DNA of 64,000 nt from Rickettsiaceae bacterium (GCA_021323225.1 JAJTCH010000005.1:1-64000), one strand, 5' to 3'; positions 8,257-19,448 are shown, counted from the first letter of the stretch. Made by a program: numbers and translations. Notes: generated from the letters alone by a model not told the origin.

Positions 8257-9024
8257 ATGACTTCCAGATTCCATCACAACAATTTTCTAATCGATCATTA
8301 CTCAGAAATTTCCAGTACCAATTCTTTAGCTTTAGAATTGGCAAGATCTCATAAGCTAAATCACAATCATGTAATTTTATCTGACACTCAAACTGGGGGT
8401 CGGGGCAGAATGAGCAGAAACTGGGTTTCTCAAATCGGTAATCTTTATTTTTCTTTAGTTTTAAAACCCAATAAGCCAATTGCTTTAGCTTCTCAAATTT
8501 CCTTTATAGCAGCAGTTGCCGTGGGTTTGGCAGTCGAGAAATTTGCTTTATCGGCAAAAGAAAAGCTCAGTCACAAATGGCCTAACGATATTTTATTTGA
8601 TGGTAAAAAATTGGCCGGTATTTTGTTGGAAAGTGATGAGCCGCAAAAAATGGATGGTTTTGTAGTTCTTGGAATTGGCATCAATATCAATTCTCATCCA
8701 ACAGAAACTTCCTATCCTGCTTGTAACCTTGCAGGTCAAAAAATTGTGATTGAAGATAAAATCAATTTGCTAAAAGAATTTTTAGATAATTTTGCTTCAC
8801 TTTATCAAAAATGGCTGGATTTTGGTTTTGCCCCAATCAGAAATTTGTGGCTGCAAAAGGCTTTTAATTTAAACAAAGAAATTAGCGTAAATTTACCCGA
8901 TAAGAGTTTAAAAGGTATTTTTAGGGATTTGGATAAGGAGGGAAATTTGGTTTTGGAAATAGATGGAAAAACTATTTTGATAAGCTCCGGTGAAATCAAT
9001 TTCCAGCAATCTGAGCAACGCTAA
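8257..9024 (+). CDS. birA: Biotin-[acetyl-CoA-carboxylase] ligase
   Basis: Activates biotin to biotinyl-AMP and attaches it to a Lys of biotin carboxyl carrier domains. In the 255 residues, STNSLALELA, the nucleotide-binding GGRGRMSRNW (about 47-56), SHKWPNDILFDGKKLAGIL (107-122) and GIGININ are visible, with a short C-terminal domain. It lacks the N-terminal helix-turn-helix of the E. coli enzyme, so it is a ligase only and not a repressor. A likely client in this window is the carboxylase system of pccB, and bioB makes biotin. It converges on pgeF with a 29-base overlap. Confidence 0.95.
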   Translation: MTSRFHHNNFLIDHYSEISSTNSLALELARSHKLNHNHVILSDTQTGGRGRMSRNWVSQIGNLYFSLVLKPNKPIALASQISFIAAVAVGLAVEKFALSAKEKLSHKWPNDILFDGKKLAGILLESDEPQKMDGFVVLGIGININSHPTETSYPACNLAGQKIVIEDKINLLKEFLDNFASLYQKWLDFGFAPIRNLWLQKAFNLNKEISVNLPDKSLKGIFRDLDKEGNLVLEIDGKTILISSGEINFQQSEQR

Positions 9025-9733
9025 CATTCCTGCCGCAATCTTGCTCTTTCAGATGCGTGCTTCTTCTATAGCTAAAAAATTTATCCGGGTTGCTATAAGT
9101 ATCAATTTCATCATCAATTATCATTTTAACTCCCGCATCTTTTAGCTTCTCTTTAATATATCCCGGCAGGTCAAACATAAAATGTCCGACTTTATTGCTA
9201 TCAATAAAAAACTTCTCATTTCCCGATTTTTCAGACAAAAATCTTTCATAAAATTCTTCAGAAACTTCATATGATTTTTGCCTGATAGTTGGGCCGATTA
9301 TGGTTTTGATATTCTCAATTTTCCCCCCGATTTTAACAATTGCGTCAATTGTGCTGTAAGTGATGTTATTTAACGCCCCAGTCCAGCCAGCATGTGCAGC
9401 GGCAATAACCTGGTTTTTTTCATCAAAAAATAAAATTGGAGTGCAATCAGCGGTAAATAATCCGATGATAAGATTTTTTTGATTGGTGACAATCGCATCA
9501 ACTTTTGGACGATTTATAACTTCTGGAATTTTTGATTTATCATCAATTATTAAAACATCACTACTGTGGATTTGATTGACAAAAACAACTTTCTCATCGG
9601 AAGAAAAATTTTGTTTTTTTAAACTTTCTTCCAGATTCGAATAGTCATTTAGGGGTCTATCAATCAAACATTCTTTGCCAAAAAAGTGATATTTAAATTG
9701 GCTATCTAACTCATCATGCATGGTTCTAGACAT
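8996..9733 (-). CDS. pgeF: Laccase-domain (YfiH/PgeF) purine nucleoside phosphorylase family protein
   Basis: The protein has the family's metal-site residues: His in VNQIHSSDV, Cys in FTADCTPILF, and His in AAAHAGWTGA, followed by GPTIRQKSYEV and the C-terminal FFSYRRS. Members of this family cleave purine nucleosides and edit peptidoglycan precursors. The start chosen is the ATG at 9733, which overlaps the ychF stop by 8 bases. The frame is open to 9763, which would give 255 residues, and an ATG at 9721 is also possible. It is downstream of and probably coupled to ychF. Confidence 0.88.
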   Translation of the reverse strand: MSRTMHDELDSQFKYHFFGKECLIDRPLNDYSNLEESLKKQNFSSDEKVVFVNQIHSSDVLIIDDKSKIPEVINRPKVDAIVTNQKNLIIGLFTADCTPILFFDEKNQVIAAAHAGWTGALNNITYSTIDAIVKIGGKIENIKTIIGPTIRQKSYEVSEEFYERFLSEKSGNEKFFIDSNKVGHFMFDLPGYIKEKLKDAGVKMIIDDEIDTYSNPDKFFSYRRSTHLKEQDCGRNVSVAQIAGN

Positions 9734-10829
9734 TGAATTTGAAATGGAAAATATCACCGTCACGCACTATATATTCTTTGCCTTCCAGCCTTAATTTTCC
9801 AGCATTTTTGCAACCTTCTTCGCCGTTAAATTCTACATAATCGTGATAAGAGATTGTCTCGGCTTTGATAAATCCTCTTTCAAAATCAGTGTGGATGACG
9901 CCAGCGGCTTTTGGTGCGCTCATGCCATTTTGCAATTGCCAACCGTGACATTCTTTTGGTCCGACTGTAAAGAAGGTGATTAGATCGAGCAATTTATATC
10001 CGGCGCGGATAATTTGCGCTAGACCGGTTTCTTTTAATCCAACTGCTCCTAAAAATTCTTGCTTTTCTTCTTCACTTGCAAGAGCAGCAATTTCTGATTC
10101 AACTTGCGCAGAAATTCTTAAAACCGGAAATCCTTTTTCTTTGCCCATTTGTTCAATGAGTGCAGAAAATTGATTTCCTTTTAAAACTTCTTCTTCACTC
10201 AAATTGCAGACAAAAAGTTGTGGTTTTGCGGTGATAAGTTGCAGATTTTTAAAAATTCGTTTTTCTTCTTCATCTTTTAATTCTGTGAGTCTAGCCGGTT
10301 TTCCTTCAGCTAAAATTTCCAAAGCTTTTTTGCCGATTTCAATTTGCAATTTGGTTTCTTTGTCAGCATTTTTAGCTTTTTTTTCCAGGTTACTGATTCT
10401 TTTTTGCAGGCTTTCCAGATCGGCTAGAATTAGCTCTAACTGTATGAGCTCTGAGTCACGAAGCGGATCAATTCCACCTTCAACATGCACAATATTTTCA
10501 TCTTCAAAACAGCGCACCACATTGACAATTGCATCAACTTCTCTGATGTGAGATAAAAACTGATTGCCCAAACCTTCGCCCTTGCTGGCTCCTTTAACTA
10601 GTCCGGCAATATCAACAAATTCAATTTGAGTTGGAATTATCACTGCTGAGCTGGCAATTTTGGCTAGTTTTTGCAGCCTTTCATCAGGCACTGCCACCTT
10701 ACCTACATTAGGCTCAATAGTGCAGAAAGGATAATTCGCCGCTTCAGCTGCTGCAGTTTGGGTTAGGGCGTTAAAAAGAGTTGATTTGCCAACATTAGGC
10801 AGGCCAACGATACCGCATTTGAAAGACAT
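9726..10829 (-). CDS. ychF: Ribosome-associated GTPase/ATPase YchF (OLA1 family)
   Basis: A conserved P-loop NTPase that hydrolyses ATP and associates with ribosomes. The 367-residue, full-length protein has the P-loop GLPNVGKSTLF near the N-terminus, the switch/G3 region FVDIAGLVKGASKGEGLGN, a coiled-coil middle (about 130-200) and the C-terminal TGS-like domain ending in IVRDGDIFHFKFNV. The gene starts 18 bases after mgtA ends on the opposite side and runs into pgeF with an 8-base overlap. Confidence 0.96.
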   Translation of the reverse strand: MSFKCGIVGLPNVGKSTLFNALTQTAAAEAANYPFCTIEPNVGKVAVPDERLQKLAKIASSAVIIPTQIEFVDIAGLVKGASKGEGLGNQFLSHIREVDAIVNVVRCFEDENIVHVEGGIDPLRDSELIQLELILADLESLQKRISNLEKKAKNADKETKLQIEIGKKALEILAEGKPARLTELKDEEEKRIFKNLQLITAKPQLFVCNLSEEEVLKGNQFSALIEQMGKEKGFPVLRISAQVESEIAALASEEEKQEFLGAVGLKETGLAQIIRAGYKLLDLITFFTVGPKECHGWQLQNGMSAPKAAGVIHTDFERGFIKAETISYHDYVEFNGEEGCKNAGKLRLEGKEYIVRDGDIFHFKFNV

Positions 10830-10847
10830 TTAGTTTATTTTTTAAGG

Positions 10848-13514
10848 TTAGATGGATTTATATAATTTACTTTTAACAATTTGCGCCAAGATACTGTAAC
10901 TTATGATGGTAACAGCTAAAAGAACAAAATATTTCCAAGGCAAAGGAACCAGCCCCAAACTATCTGCAAAAGGCGAGAAGGGCAGGTATAGACTAATGGC
11001 AACAATGATGATGGAGGTGATAACCATTGTCCAGCTAGGACGACTTTGCAAAAACGGAATTTTGTTAGTGCGTATGATATGCACAATTACTGTTTGGGAA
11101 ATTAGCGAATAGACGAACCAGCCGGTTTGAAACAAAGAAGGATTGGTCCAGGCGCCAAAAGCAAAAATCAGGATTGCAAACATCACATAATCAAAAATAG
11201 AGCTAATTGGTCCAAGAGTGAGCATGAATCTGCTAATTTCTTTCATATCCCATTTTCTTGGTTTTTCTAAATATTCTTCATCAACATTATCAGTTGCAAC
11301 TGCGGCTTGGGAAAAATCATAGAGCAAATTATTAGTTAGGATTTGGATAGGCAGCATCGGCAAAAATGGCAAGAGCCAGCTAGATCCAACAACTGAAAAC
11401 ATATTGCCGAAATTAGAAGACGAACCCATTTTGATATATTTTATGATATTTCCAAAAACGGTTCTGCCTTTGATAATTCCTTTTTCCAGCACTAACAGAG
11501 ATTTTTCCAGCAGTACAATATCCGCAGATTCTTTGGCGATATCGACAGCGCTATCAACTGAAATGCCGACATCTGCTGCTTTCAAGGCTGCGGCGTCATT
11601 AATTCCGTCTCCTAAAAATCCAACCACTGAACCGCCATTTTGCAGGGCTTTGACAATTCTCTCTTTATGAAACGGAGATAATTTGGCAAAGATCGTAGTG
11701 TTTTTTGAGATGCGCTCCAGCTCCTTGTCGCTTAATCCATCAATCTCTGTTCCTAAAATAACATTTTGAACATCAATCCCAACATCCTTGCAGATTTTTT
11801 TAGTCACTGCCATGGCATCGCCGGTTAGGATTTTTACGCTAACGCCATGTCTTCCAAGCAGAGAAATTGCTTCAGCAGTTGTTTCTTTTGGCGGATCAAG
11901 AAATGCCATAAAGCCAATTAGTGTTAGGCCTTGCTCGTCAGCAACTTCATATTGTGATTTGCCGGATGATATTTCTTTAATGGCAACGGCAATGACCCTA
12001 AAACCATCTTCGCTAAAGTCGCTGGATAATTTTGTTAGGTTTGCTCTTTGTTCGTCTTTTAGTTCAACAACATTATTAGAAATCAGGGCTTTGTTGCTGT
12101 TAAGCAGCATTTCTTCAACTGCGCCTTTGCAAATTAAAAGATGTTTTTGATTGTTATCTTCAAGCACTACGGACATTCTCCTGCGATTAAAATCGAAAGG
12201 AATTTCGTCAATTTTTTTATATTTTTTGTCCAAAAAAGCGTCGTAATTTTGATCGCCATGTTCAAGAATTGCGCGGTCTAAAAGATTTTTTAGGCCGGTT
12301 TGATAAAAGCTGTTTAAGTAAGCATAGCTAAGCACTGTGGCACTTTCTTTTCCTTCCAGATCAACATATTTTTCTAATATAACTTTATCTTGGGTGAGGG
12401 TGCCGGTTTTATCTGAACATAAAACATCCATAGCGCCAAAATTTTGAATTGAGCTTAGATGTTTAACGATAACTTTATTTCGCGACATTGAAATTGCGCC
12501 GCGGCCTAAATTGACGGCGACAATCATTGGCAAAACTTCCGGCGTTAAACCAACCGCAACCGCAACTGAAAATAAAAAGGCCGAGAACCAATCACCCTTG
12601 CCAAATCCGTTGAGCAAGAAAACGATTGGAACCATCACCAACATGCAGCGAATCATCATCCAGGTATATTGTTTGATACCGACATCAAAATTAGTTTTGG
12701 ATTTTTTAGTGGTGATCTTGCTGGCGATGCGGCCAAAAAAAGTGTTTTTTCCGGTAAGCAATACAACCGCAATTGCAGAACCGCTGACGCAGTTGCTGCC
12801 CATATAGCAAATATTATTTAGCTCTAAAAGATTTTTGTTTTTGCCGTCTGAAATTGCTGCAGATTTTTCTACCGGAAGAGACTCGCCAGTTAGACTGGAT
12901 TGGTTAATAAATAAATCTTTAGCAGAAATTAAACGCACATCAGCAGGAATAATATCGCCGGCAGAGAGCCAAATTACATCACCGGGAACCAGCTGTTCAA
13001 TTTCAATTTCCCTTTTTTCAACTTTGGTGACTGGGAAAAATTGTTCATCTTCACTTTCTTCAATTTCGTTTTTACGAATTACGGTAGCTGTGGTTCTAAC
13101 CATCAAACGCAGCCTGGCTATTGCTTTGCTTGCGCGATATTCCTGAAAAGAAGTGAGAATGACACTTAGAGAAATCATGACGCTAATCACAATGCCCGCT
13201 TTGAAATCGCCGATAAAAAACGACATCAAAGCTAAAGTCATCAACAAAATATTTAGAGGATTGATGGATTTAAAAAACAGGCTTAGAACGGAAGATTTTT
13301 TTATTTGAGTAATTTGATTAGCGCCATATTTCTCAACTCTTAGTAATGCTTCATCATCTGAAATTCCATCGATAGAACTGTTTAGAGAGGAAAGTAATTT
13401 ATCATTTTCAGAGCTGGCAGCAGATAAAATAATGCTTTCCGGTGAGTTGGCTGCCTTATTTTGGCTGGTGTTAGAGCTATTTTTTTGCTGAAGGAGATAT
13501 GAAAATTTTTTCAT
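10848..13514 (-). CDS. mgtA: Magnesium-translocating P-type ATPase
   Basis: Type IIIB P-type ATPase that imports Mg2+ down its gradient at the cost of ATP. The 888-residue protein has an N-terminal disordered, Ser-rich stretch (about 1-40), membrane pairs from about 80, the actuator motif SSLTGESLPVEK, the phosphorylation site SDKTGTLT (D368), KGAVEE in the nucleotide domain and the hinge GDGINDAAALKAADVGIS, then the C-terminal membrane bundle. Its ATG overlaps the stop of the upstream membrane protein gene (ATGA). I see no Mg2+-sensing leader, which fits a gene inside an operon led by dapD. Confidence 0.93.
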   Translation of the reverse strand: MKKFSYLLQQKNSSNTSQNKAANSPESIILSAASSENDKLLSSLNSSIDGISDDEALLRVEKYGANQITQIKKSSVLSLFFKSINPLNILLMTLALMSFFIGDFKAGIVISVMISLSVILTSFQEYRASKAIARLRLMVRTTATVIRKNEIEESEDEQFFPVTKVEKREIEIEQLVPGDVIWLSAGDIIPADVRLISAKDLFINQSSLTGESLPVEKSAAISDGKNKNLLELNNICYMGSNCVSGSAIAVVLLTGKNTFFGRIASKITTKKSKTNFDVGIKQYTWMMIRCMLVMVPIVFLLNGFGKGDWFSAFLFSVAVAVGLTPEVLPMIVAVNLGRGAISMSRNKVIVKHLSSIQNFGAMDVLCSDKTGTLTQDKVILEKYVDLEGKESATVLSYAYLNSFYQTGLKNLLDRAILEHGDQNYDAFLDKKYKKIDEIPFDFNRRRMSVVLEDNNQKHLLICKGAVEEMLLNSNKALISNNVVELKDEQRANLTKLSSDFSEDGFRVIAVAIKEISSGKSQYEVADEQGLTLIGFMAFLDPPKETTAEAISLLGRHGVSVKILTGDAMAVTKKICKDVGIDVQNVILGTEIDGLSDKELERISKNTTIFAKLSPFHKERIVKALQNGGSVVGFLGDGINDAAALKAADVGISVDSAVDIAKESADIVLLEKSLLVLEKGIIKGRTVFGNIIKYIKMGSSSNFGNMFSVVGSSWLLPFLPMLPIQILTNNLLYDFSQAAVATDNVDEEYLEKPRKWDMKEISRFMLTLGPISSIFDYVMFAILIFAFGAWTNPSLFQTGWFVYSLISQTVIVHIIRTNKIPFLQSRPSWTMVITSIIIVAISLYLPFSPFADSLGLVPLPWKYFVLLAVTIISYSILAQIVKSKLYKSI

Positions 13515-14074
13515 TGATCAGAGTGCCTGCGCTTTTTAATTAGAAGGGCTATCGTCGTTGCCGCAACAATGGTTAAAATTATTTCTGTCGAGTTTTTTAG
13601 CATGATATTATTTTCCAATTTTGTCTGTTTATCCGCTTCTGGTATGGCTTGAGGAGTGTCGGTTTCATGCGTAACTATTTGCCTTAAATAGTTAATTTCA
13701 TCTTGTTTTGAATAATTTATATCGTCTTTGGCTAAACAAAAAATTCCACAACTAACCAAAAGAACCGCTGTAAAAACCATAGCATAAACAAAAAATTTTT
13801 TGAGTGATGATTTTTTTATGTCAGTAATTTGATTGCCATGAATGTTAAAAATTACCGCTAAATTTATGGCGAAATAGATGGTGGTAGCAATAATCAACCC
13901 TTGCAAAATCTGGTGTTTGGAAACGCTTGTAGCGCAAAGCAAAATTACTGCCAGGCCAGTAAGCAAAGCGCATAAAGTGCGCGTTAAACTTGCTTTAAAC
14001 CAGAAAATATTGGCTAAATTTAAGAATAAAATTGCCAAAATTATTATTGATTCGCCAAAGGAGAGTACCAACAT
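13511..14074 (-). CDS. Uncharacterised integral membrane protein upstream of mgtA
   Basis: 187 residues with four N-terminal hydrophobic segments (about 5-26, 31-50, 56-78, 91-113), a soluble acidic loop (114-160) and a C-terminal segment (about 163-181) followed by a basic KKRRH tail. I do not recognise a family. The arrangement of short helices faintly recalls small subunits of cation antiporters, but no motif supports this. It starts 4 bases after dapD ends and overlaps mgtA by 4 bases, so it is probably expressed with both and could act with MgtA. Confidence 0.7.
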   Translation of the reverse strand: MLVLSFGESIIILAILFLNLANIFWFKASLTRTLCALLTGLAVILLCATSVSKHQILQGLIIATTIYFAINLAVIFNIHGNQITDIKKSSLKKFFVYAMVFTAVLLVSCGIFCLAKDDINYSKQDEINYLRQIVTHETDTPQAIPEADKQTKLENNIMLKNSTEIILTIVAATTIALLIKKRRHSDQ

Positions 14075-14078
14075 TCAT

Positions 14079-14900
14079 TTAGCTCCGAAGTAGATCATTA
14101 ATAGAAGTTTTTGACCTGGTTTTTTCATCAACTCTTTTAACAATCACTGCCGCATAAAGTGATAAATCAGGATTATTTTTATCTTTAATATTGCCAGGAA
14201 CAACGACGGAATAGGATGGAACTTTGCCGTAAAAGACTTCTCCTGTGGCACGGTCAATAATTTTGGTGGAAGCGCCGATATAGACACCCATTGAAATGAC
14301 TGAACCTTCTTCAACAATTACTCCTTCAGCAATTTCACTTCTGGCTCCGATAAAACAGTTATCTTCAATAATTACCGGATTGGCTTGTAACGGCTCCAAT
14401 ACTCCACCAATACCAGCTCCGCCGGAAATGTGGCAATTTTTGCCGATCTGGGCGCAAGAGCCAACGGTTGCCCAGGTATCAATCATTGAGCCTTCTCCGA
14501 CATAAGCTCCGATATTGACAAAAGAAGGAAGCAAAACGGCATTTTTAGCAATATAAGAACCGGAACGCACAACCGCGCCAGGCAATACCCTAAAGCCCGC
14601 ATCAGCAAATTCTTTTTCTTCCCAGTTGCTGAATTTTAAAGATACTTTATCAAAATAACGGTGAGCGCCGGCCTCTATCAAATAATTTTCATTTAAACGG
14701 AAGGACAAAAGAATTGCCTTTTTAACCCATTGATTAACTTTCCAAGCGCCATTTTCTTTTTCGCAGACCCTGATTTTTCCATGATCAAGCATGATGAGTG
14801 TTGTCATGACGGCTTCTCTGACATTGCCATTAGTTTTTGAATTGATAGTTGCTCTATTTTCAAAAGCATCATCAATTATTTTTTGAAGATTTGCTGACAT
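14079..14900 (-). CDS. dapD: Tetrahydrodipicolinate N-succinyltransferase
   Basis: Transfers succinyl from succinyl-CoA to tetrahydrodipicolinate in the lysine and meso-diaminopimelate pathway, which feeds peptidoglycan. The 273 residues contain an N-terminal helical part and a left-handed beta-helix made of hexapeptide repeats (about 105-220), including [36 protein letters not shown] and [10 protein letters not shown], which are typical of DapD. It is the first gene of a run with the membrane protein and mgtA. A divergent promoter lies at 14953-14982. Confidence 0.96.
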   Translation of the reverse strand: MSANLQKIIDDAFENRATINSKTNGNVREAVMTTLIMLDHGKIRVCEKENGAWKVNQWVKKAILLSFRLNENYLIEAGAHRYFDKVSLKFSNWEEKEFADAGFRVLPGAVVRSGSYIAKNAVLLPSFVNIGAYVGEGSMIDTWATVGSCAQIGKNCHISGGAGIGGVLEPLQANPVIIEDNCFIGARSEIAEGVIVEEGSVISMGVYIGASTKIIDRATGEVFYGKVPSYSVVVPGNIKDKNNPDLSLYAAVIVKRVDEKTRSKTSINDLLRS

Positions 14901-14952
14901 AGTTGAAGATCAAAGTTGGTTGATAGAGGAGATTTGTGGTTCGGTAGGACTA

Positions 14953-14982
14953 TTTATAAAACATCAAATTAGTTATTGACAA
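14953..14982 (-). promoter_or_regulatory. Candidate dapD promoter
   Basis: On the reverse strand TTGTCA (14982-14977), an 18-base spacer and TATAAA (14958-14953), about 52 bases before the dapD ATG. Its -35 box overlaps that of the rRNA promoter on the other strand. Confidence 0.55.
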
Positions 14983-15003
14983 CAAAAAAACGATTTATAT
15001 AGT
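14976..15003 (+). promoter_or_regulatory. Candidate 16S rRNA promoter P1
   Basis: TTGACA at 14976-14981, a 16-base spacer and TATAGT at 14998-15003, followed by TTGCCCTCC. The GC-rich discriminator is typical of growth-rate-controlled rRNA promoters. It lies about 320 bases before mature 16S. Confidence 0.7.
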
Positions 15004-15104
15004 TTGCCCTCCTTGTTAGTTGAGATTTTTGAATTTCCTATCTAATCCTCAACTTTGATTATCTGCTTTTAAGTTTAGCCTCGAGTAAATCTCAAAAGTT
15101 ATTC

Positions 15105-15133
15105 TTGACTTTCAAAATCCAATTTTTTAAAGT
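15105..15133 (+). promoter_or_regulatory. Candidate 16S rRNA promoter P2
   Basis: TTGACT at 15105-15110, a 17-base spacer and TAAAGT at 15128-15133, followed by TCGCCCCC. It has the same layout as P1, suggesting tandem rRNA promoters. The -10 match is moderate. Confidence 0.5.
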
Positions 15134-15190
15134 TCGCCCCCTTCATTTTTTTGAAGGCTGTTAAAGCAGATTTATGCGTTGTTTTACATT

Positions 15191-15235
15191 GTGAATATTT
15201 CAATTGTTTTAAAAGCAAAATAAAGGCGATAGTGC
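15191..15235 (+). other. 16S precursor processing stem, 5' arm
   Basis: About 45 bases that are the near-perfect reverse complement of 16858-16906, including TTTTAAAAGCAAAA and AAGGCGATAGTGC. The two arms bracket the 16S gene and would form the long duplex normally cut by RNase III. A further small hairpin (CTTTAACT-TTT-AGTTAAAG, 15269-15287) sits between this arm and mature 16S. Apart from the promoters, the stretch 14901-15321 holds no gene. Confidence 0.85.
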
Positions 15236-15321
15236 AAATATAATTGACTATCTCTTTATTTTCAGCGGCTTTAACTTTTAGTTAAAGTCTCGTCAATAAA
15301 GATTTAGCCAGAACAAACTCA

Positions 15322-16812
<1,491 letters not shown>

Positions 16813-16857
16813 AAAAATGTTAGATCCAACTTCGGTTGGTATCTCATTAATAAAATC

Positions 16858-16906
16858 GCACTATCGCCTTTGTTTTGCTTTTAAAACAGTTGAAATTATC
16901 ACTCAC
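16858..16906 (+). other. 16S precursor processing stem, 3' arm
   Basis: Pairs with 15191-15235. Between the mature 16S end and this arm is a CCAAC-TTCG-GTTGG hairpin (16826-16839). Because the 3' arm follows 16S directly, the unit looks like a single-gene rRNA transcript. Bases 16907-17034 show no recognisable gene or clear T-run terminator. Confidence 0.8.
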
Positions 16907-17034
16907 TAATTTGGATGAAGTCCCATCCAAGCCTCAATCATTTTCATCAATTTCCATTTTCTCACTCAATCTTCCCATTCTTCCAAAGACCTCTTCCACG
17001 AGCTCTTTAATCTATCAATCAATCAATAAAATCG

Positions 17035-18540
17035 ATGCCTTTTCAAAATTCTAACTCAAATAATTCTGGTGCAAATCCTGAACCAAATCCTAATACCGGT
17101 TCTGAAACTCTTAGGCTAAATAAAAATAGCTTTCCGTCTGATGTCGAAGATAACCAAAAACTAAGCAACGGAAATAACCAACCGGATATCGAAAACAAAA
17201 AAGTTAATAACGGCAATGAAGATGCTGATACTGAGATAGCTGATGATAAAGAAGTTACCAGCGGCTCAAATGCAGTTCTGGAATTAAAATCACTAAAAGC
17301 AAAATCTCCGGAAAAACTTATCGAAATTGCTGCCTCTTATGGCATCGACAATATCGGCGATCTGGGCAAACAAGATATTATCTATTACATCCTCAAAGGA
17401 TTTTCTGATCAAAATTACAATAATGTCATTATTGGTGAAGGCGTTTTAGAGGTTCTGCCGGATGGTTTTGGCTTCTTGCGTGCTTGTGAAGCAAATTATT
17501 TTCCTGGTTCTGACGATATCTATGTTTCTCCAAGCCAGATCAAAAGATTTGGTTTAAGAACTGGAGATACTGTTAGAGGACAAGTTCGTGCGCCAAAAAA
17601 AGGTGAAAGATATTTTGCACTTTTAAGAGTTAACGAAGTCAATTTCGGCCCGCCGGAAAAAATCAGAAACCGCGTTGTCTTTGATGATCTAACCCCGCTT
17701 TATCCTGAAAAAAAGTTGGAATTGGAAGATACCAATTCTGCTAAAGGCGATATCAGCACTAGGGTTATTGACATGATTTCTCCTCTGGGCAAAGGCCAAA
17801 GAGCTTTGATTGTTGCACCTCCGCGTACTGGTAAAACTTCCCTAATGCAAAATATTGCTCACTCAATTACCGCCAATCATCCTGAAGTTACCTTGATTGT
17901 GCTTTTGATTGATGAAAGACCGGAAGAAGTTACTGACATGCTTCGTTCTGTTAAAGGTGAAGTGGTAAGCTCAACTTTTGACGAGCCGGCAACAAGACAT
18001 GTTCAGCTTGCTGAAATGGTTATTGAAAAAGCCAAGAGATTGGTCGAAACCAAAAAAGACGTAGTAATTTTGCTCGATTCTATCACCAGATTGGCCAGAG
18101 CTTATAACACTGTTATTCCTTCATCAGGTAAAGTTTTAACTGGCGGTGTGGATTCCAACGCTCTACAAAAACCAAAAAGATTTTTCGGTGCTGCAAGAAA
18201 CATTGAAGAAGGTGGTTCACTAACCATCATCGCAACTGCCTTGATTGATACCGGCTCTAAAATGGACGAAGTTATTTTTGAAGAATTCAAAGGAACCGGC
18301 AACTCAGAAATTATCTTGGATCGCAAATTGTCCGATAAGAGAACCTTCCCGGCAATCGATATAACCAAGTCTGGTACTAGAAAAGAAGAGCTTCTAATCG
18401 GTCGTGCCACTTTGGCAAAAACTTGGATGCTAAGAAGAATTGTTAATCCGATGAACTCGGTAGAAGCAATGGAATTCTTATTGCAAAAGTTGGATAGCAC
18501 AAAAACCAACGACGAGTTTTTCAAATCAATGAACCAATAA
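17035..18540 (+). CDS. rho: Transcription termination factor Rho
   Basis: Hexameric RNA-dependent ATPase helicase. The first 80 or so of the 501 residues are a low-complexity Asn-, Ser-, Glu- and Asp-rich extension. The Rho N-domain ([16 protein letters not shown], about 84-100), the cold-shock-like RNA-binding fold ([15 protein letters not shown]), the P-loop [10 protein letters not shown] (261-270), [13 protein letters not shown], the Q-loop region [11 protein letters not shown] and the R-loop follow. E. coli Rho has 419 residues, so the extra length is almost all in the N-terminal extension. It is preceded directly by the 16S unit and followed by an SDR gene. Confidence 0.95.
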   Translation: MPFQNSNSNNSGANPEPNPNTGSETLRLNKNSFPSDVEDNQKLSNGNNQPDIENKKVNNGNEDADTEIADDKEVTSGSNAVLELKSLKAKSPEKLIEIAASYGIDNIGDLGKQDIIYYILKGFSDQNYNNVIIGEGVLEVLPDGFGFLRACEANYFPGSDDIYVSPSQIKRFGLRTGDTVRGQVRAPKKGERYFALLRVNEVNFGPPEKIRNRVVFDDLTPLYPEKKLELEDTNSAKGDISTRVIDMISPLGKGQRALIVAPPRTGKTSLMQNIAHSITANHPEVTLIVLLIDERPEEVTDMLRSVKGEVVSSTFDEPATRHVQLAEMVIEKAKRLVETKKDVVILLDSITRLARAYNTVIPSSGKVLTGGVDSNALQKPKRFFGAARNIEEGGSLTIIATALIDTGSKMDEVIFEEFKGTGNSEIILDRKLSDKRTFPAIDITKSGTRKEELLIGRATLAKTWMLRRIVNPMNSVEAMEFLLQKLDSTKTNDEFFKSMNQ

Positions 18541-18576
18541 AATTAATGGTTAGCTAATCATTAACCGTTAATTTTT

Positions 18577-19356
18577 ATGAATATTCTTATTACCGGCGCT
18601 ACAAGTGGTCTTGGTTGGGCTTTAGCAGAGACTTATGCCACAACCGGTAATATACTTTTTCTTACCGGGAGAAATCAGGAAAGATTAAATAAAATCGCTG
18701 AGCTTTGCCAAAACAAGGGTGCTAAAATTGTTAGCAAAATTCTTGATATCAAAGATGCTGAAGAAACCAAAAATTGGATTGAAGAAATTGGTCATGAATT
18801 TAGTTTAGATTTAGTTATCGCTAATGCCGGCATTTCTGCCGGAACTTCCTCTGGTTCTGAAAGTACAAAACAAATCAAAGAAATTTTTGCCACTAATATT
18901 GATGGCGTGTTAAACACGCTAAATCCGGCAATTGCAGTTATTACCAATCAACAACCGAATAACGGAATTAAAGGTCAAATCGCCATAATTTCTTCCCTTG
19001 CCGGCTTTCGTGGCTTGCCAAGCTCTCCAGCATATTCCGCGAGCAAATCTTGCGTTCGGGTTTATGGAGAGGCTTTGCGCGGCTCTTTAGCTCCGCTTGG
19101 AATTGCGGTGAATGTGGTTTGTCCCGGCTATATCAAAACACCGATGACTGATGTTAATAATTTCCCGATGCCGTTTTTAATGGATGTTAACAAGGCGGCA
19201 CAAATCATTAAAAATTCTTTAGCTAAAAATAAATCTAGAATTGCTTTTCCCTTTCCGCTTTATTTTGTAGTTTGGTTGGCAACTTTGATTTCCACCAAAA
19301 TCACCGACCCGATCTTCGCCAAACTCCCAAAAAAGAAAAGTTTAGAAGTGATTTAA
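18577..19356 (+). CDS. Short-chain dehydrogenase/reductase
   Basis: The 259-residue protein has the Rossmann motif TGATSGLG near the N-terminus, NAG at about 88-90, Ser in ISSLAG, and the catalytic YSASK, so it should be an NAD(P)-dependent oxidoreductase of the classical SDR type. The C-terminal part (about 215-245) is hydrophobic (FPLYFVVWLATLIS) and may touch the membrane, as in SDRs acting on lipids. The substrate cannot be told. It follows rho by 36 bases. Confidence 0.85.
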   Translation: MNILITGATSGLGWALAETYATTGNILFLTGRNQERLNKIAELCQNKGAKIVSKILDIKDAEETKNWIEEIGHEFSLDLVIANAGISAGTSSGSESTKQIKEIFATNIDGVLNTLNPAIAVITNQQPNNGIKGQIAIISSLAGFRGLPSSPAYSASKSCVRVYGEALRGSLAPLGIAVNVVCPGYIKTPMTDVNNFPMPFLMDVNKAAQIIKNSLAKNKSRIAFPFPLYFVVWLATLISTKITDPIFAKLPKKKSLEVI

Positions 19357-19448
19357 TAGTGTCCTTTGTGTAATTCTTTGTGTGCCTTGTGTTTGGAATT
19401 TACCGCAAAGCACAAAGATTAGACTAAGAACACAAAGAACTAAAAATA
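19357..19448. repeat. Inverted repeat filling an intergenic gap
   Basis: The whole gap between the SDR and MFS genes is an imperfect inverted repeat: TAGTGTCCTTTGTGT...CTTTGTG at the left and CACAAAG...AACACAAAGAACTA at the right. The string CTTTGTGTAATTCT recurs at about 59840, upstream of metK. It looks like a small dispersed element. No coding potential is seen. Confidence 0.6.

Noticed and set aside
16907-17034. Search for tRNA-Ile, tRNA-Ala, 23S or 5S after 16S
   Set aside because: No cloverleaf or 23S start was seen, and rho begins at 17035.
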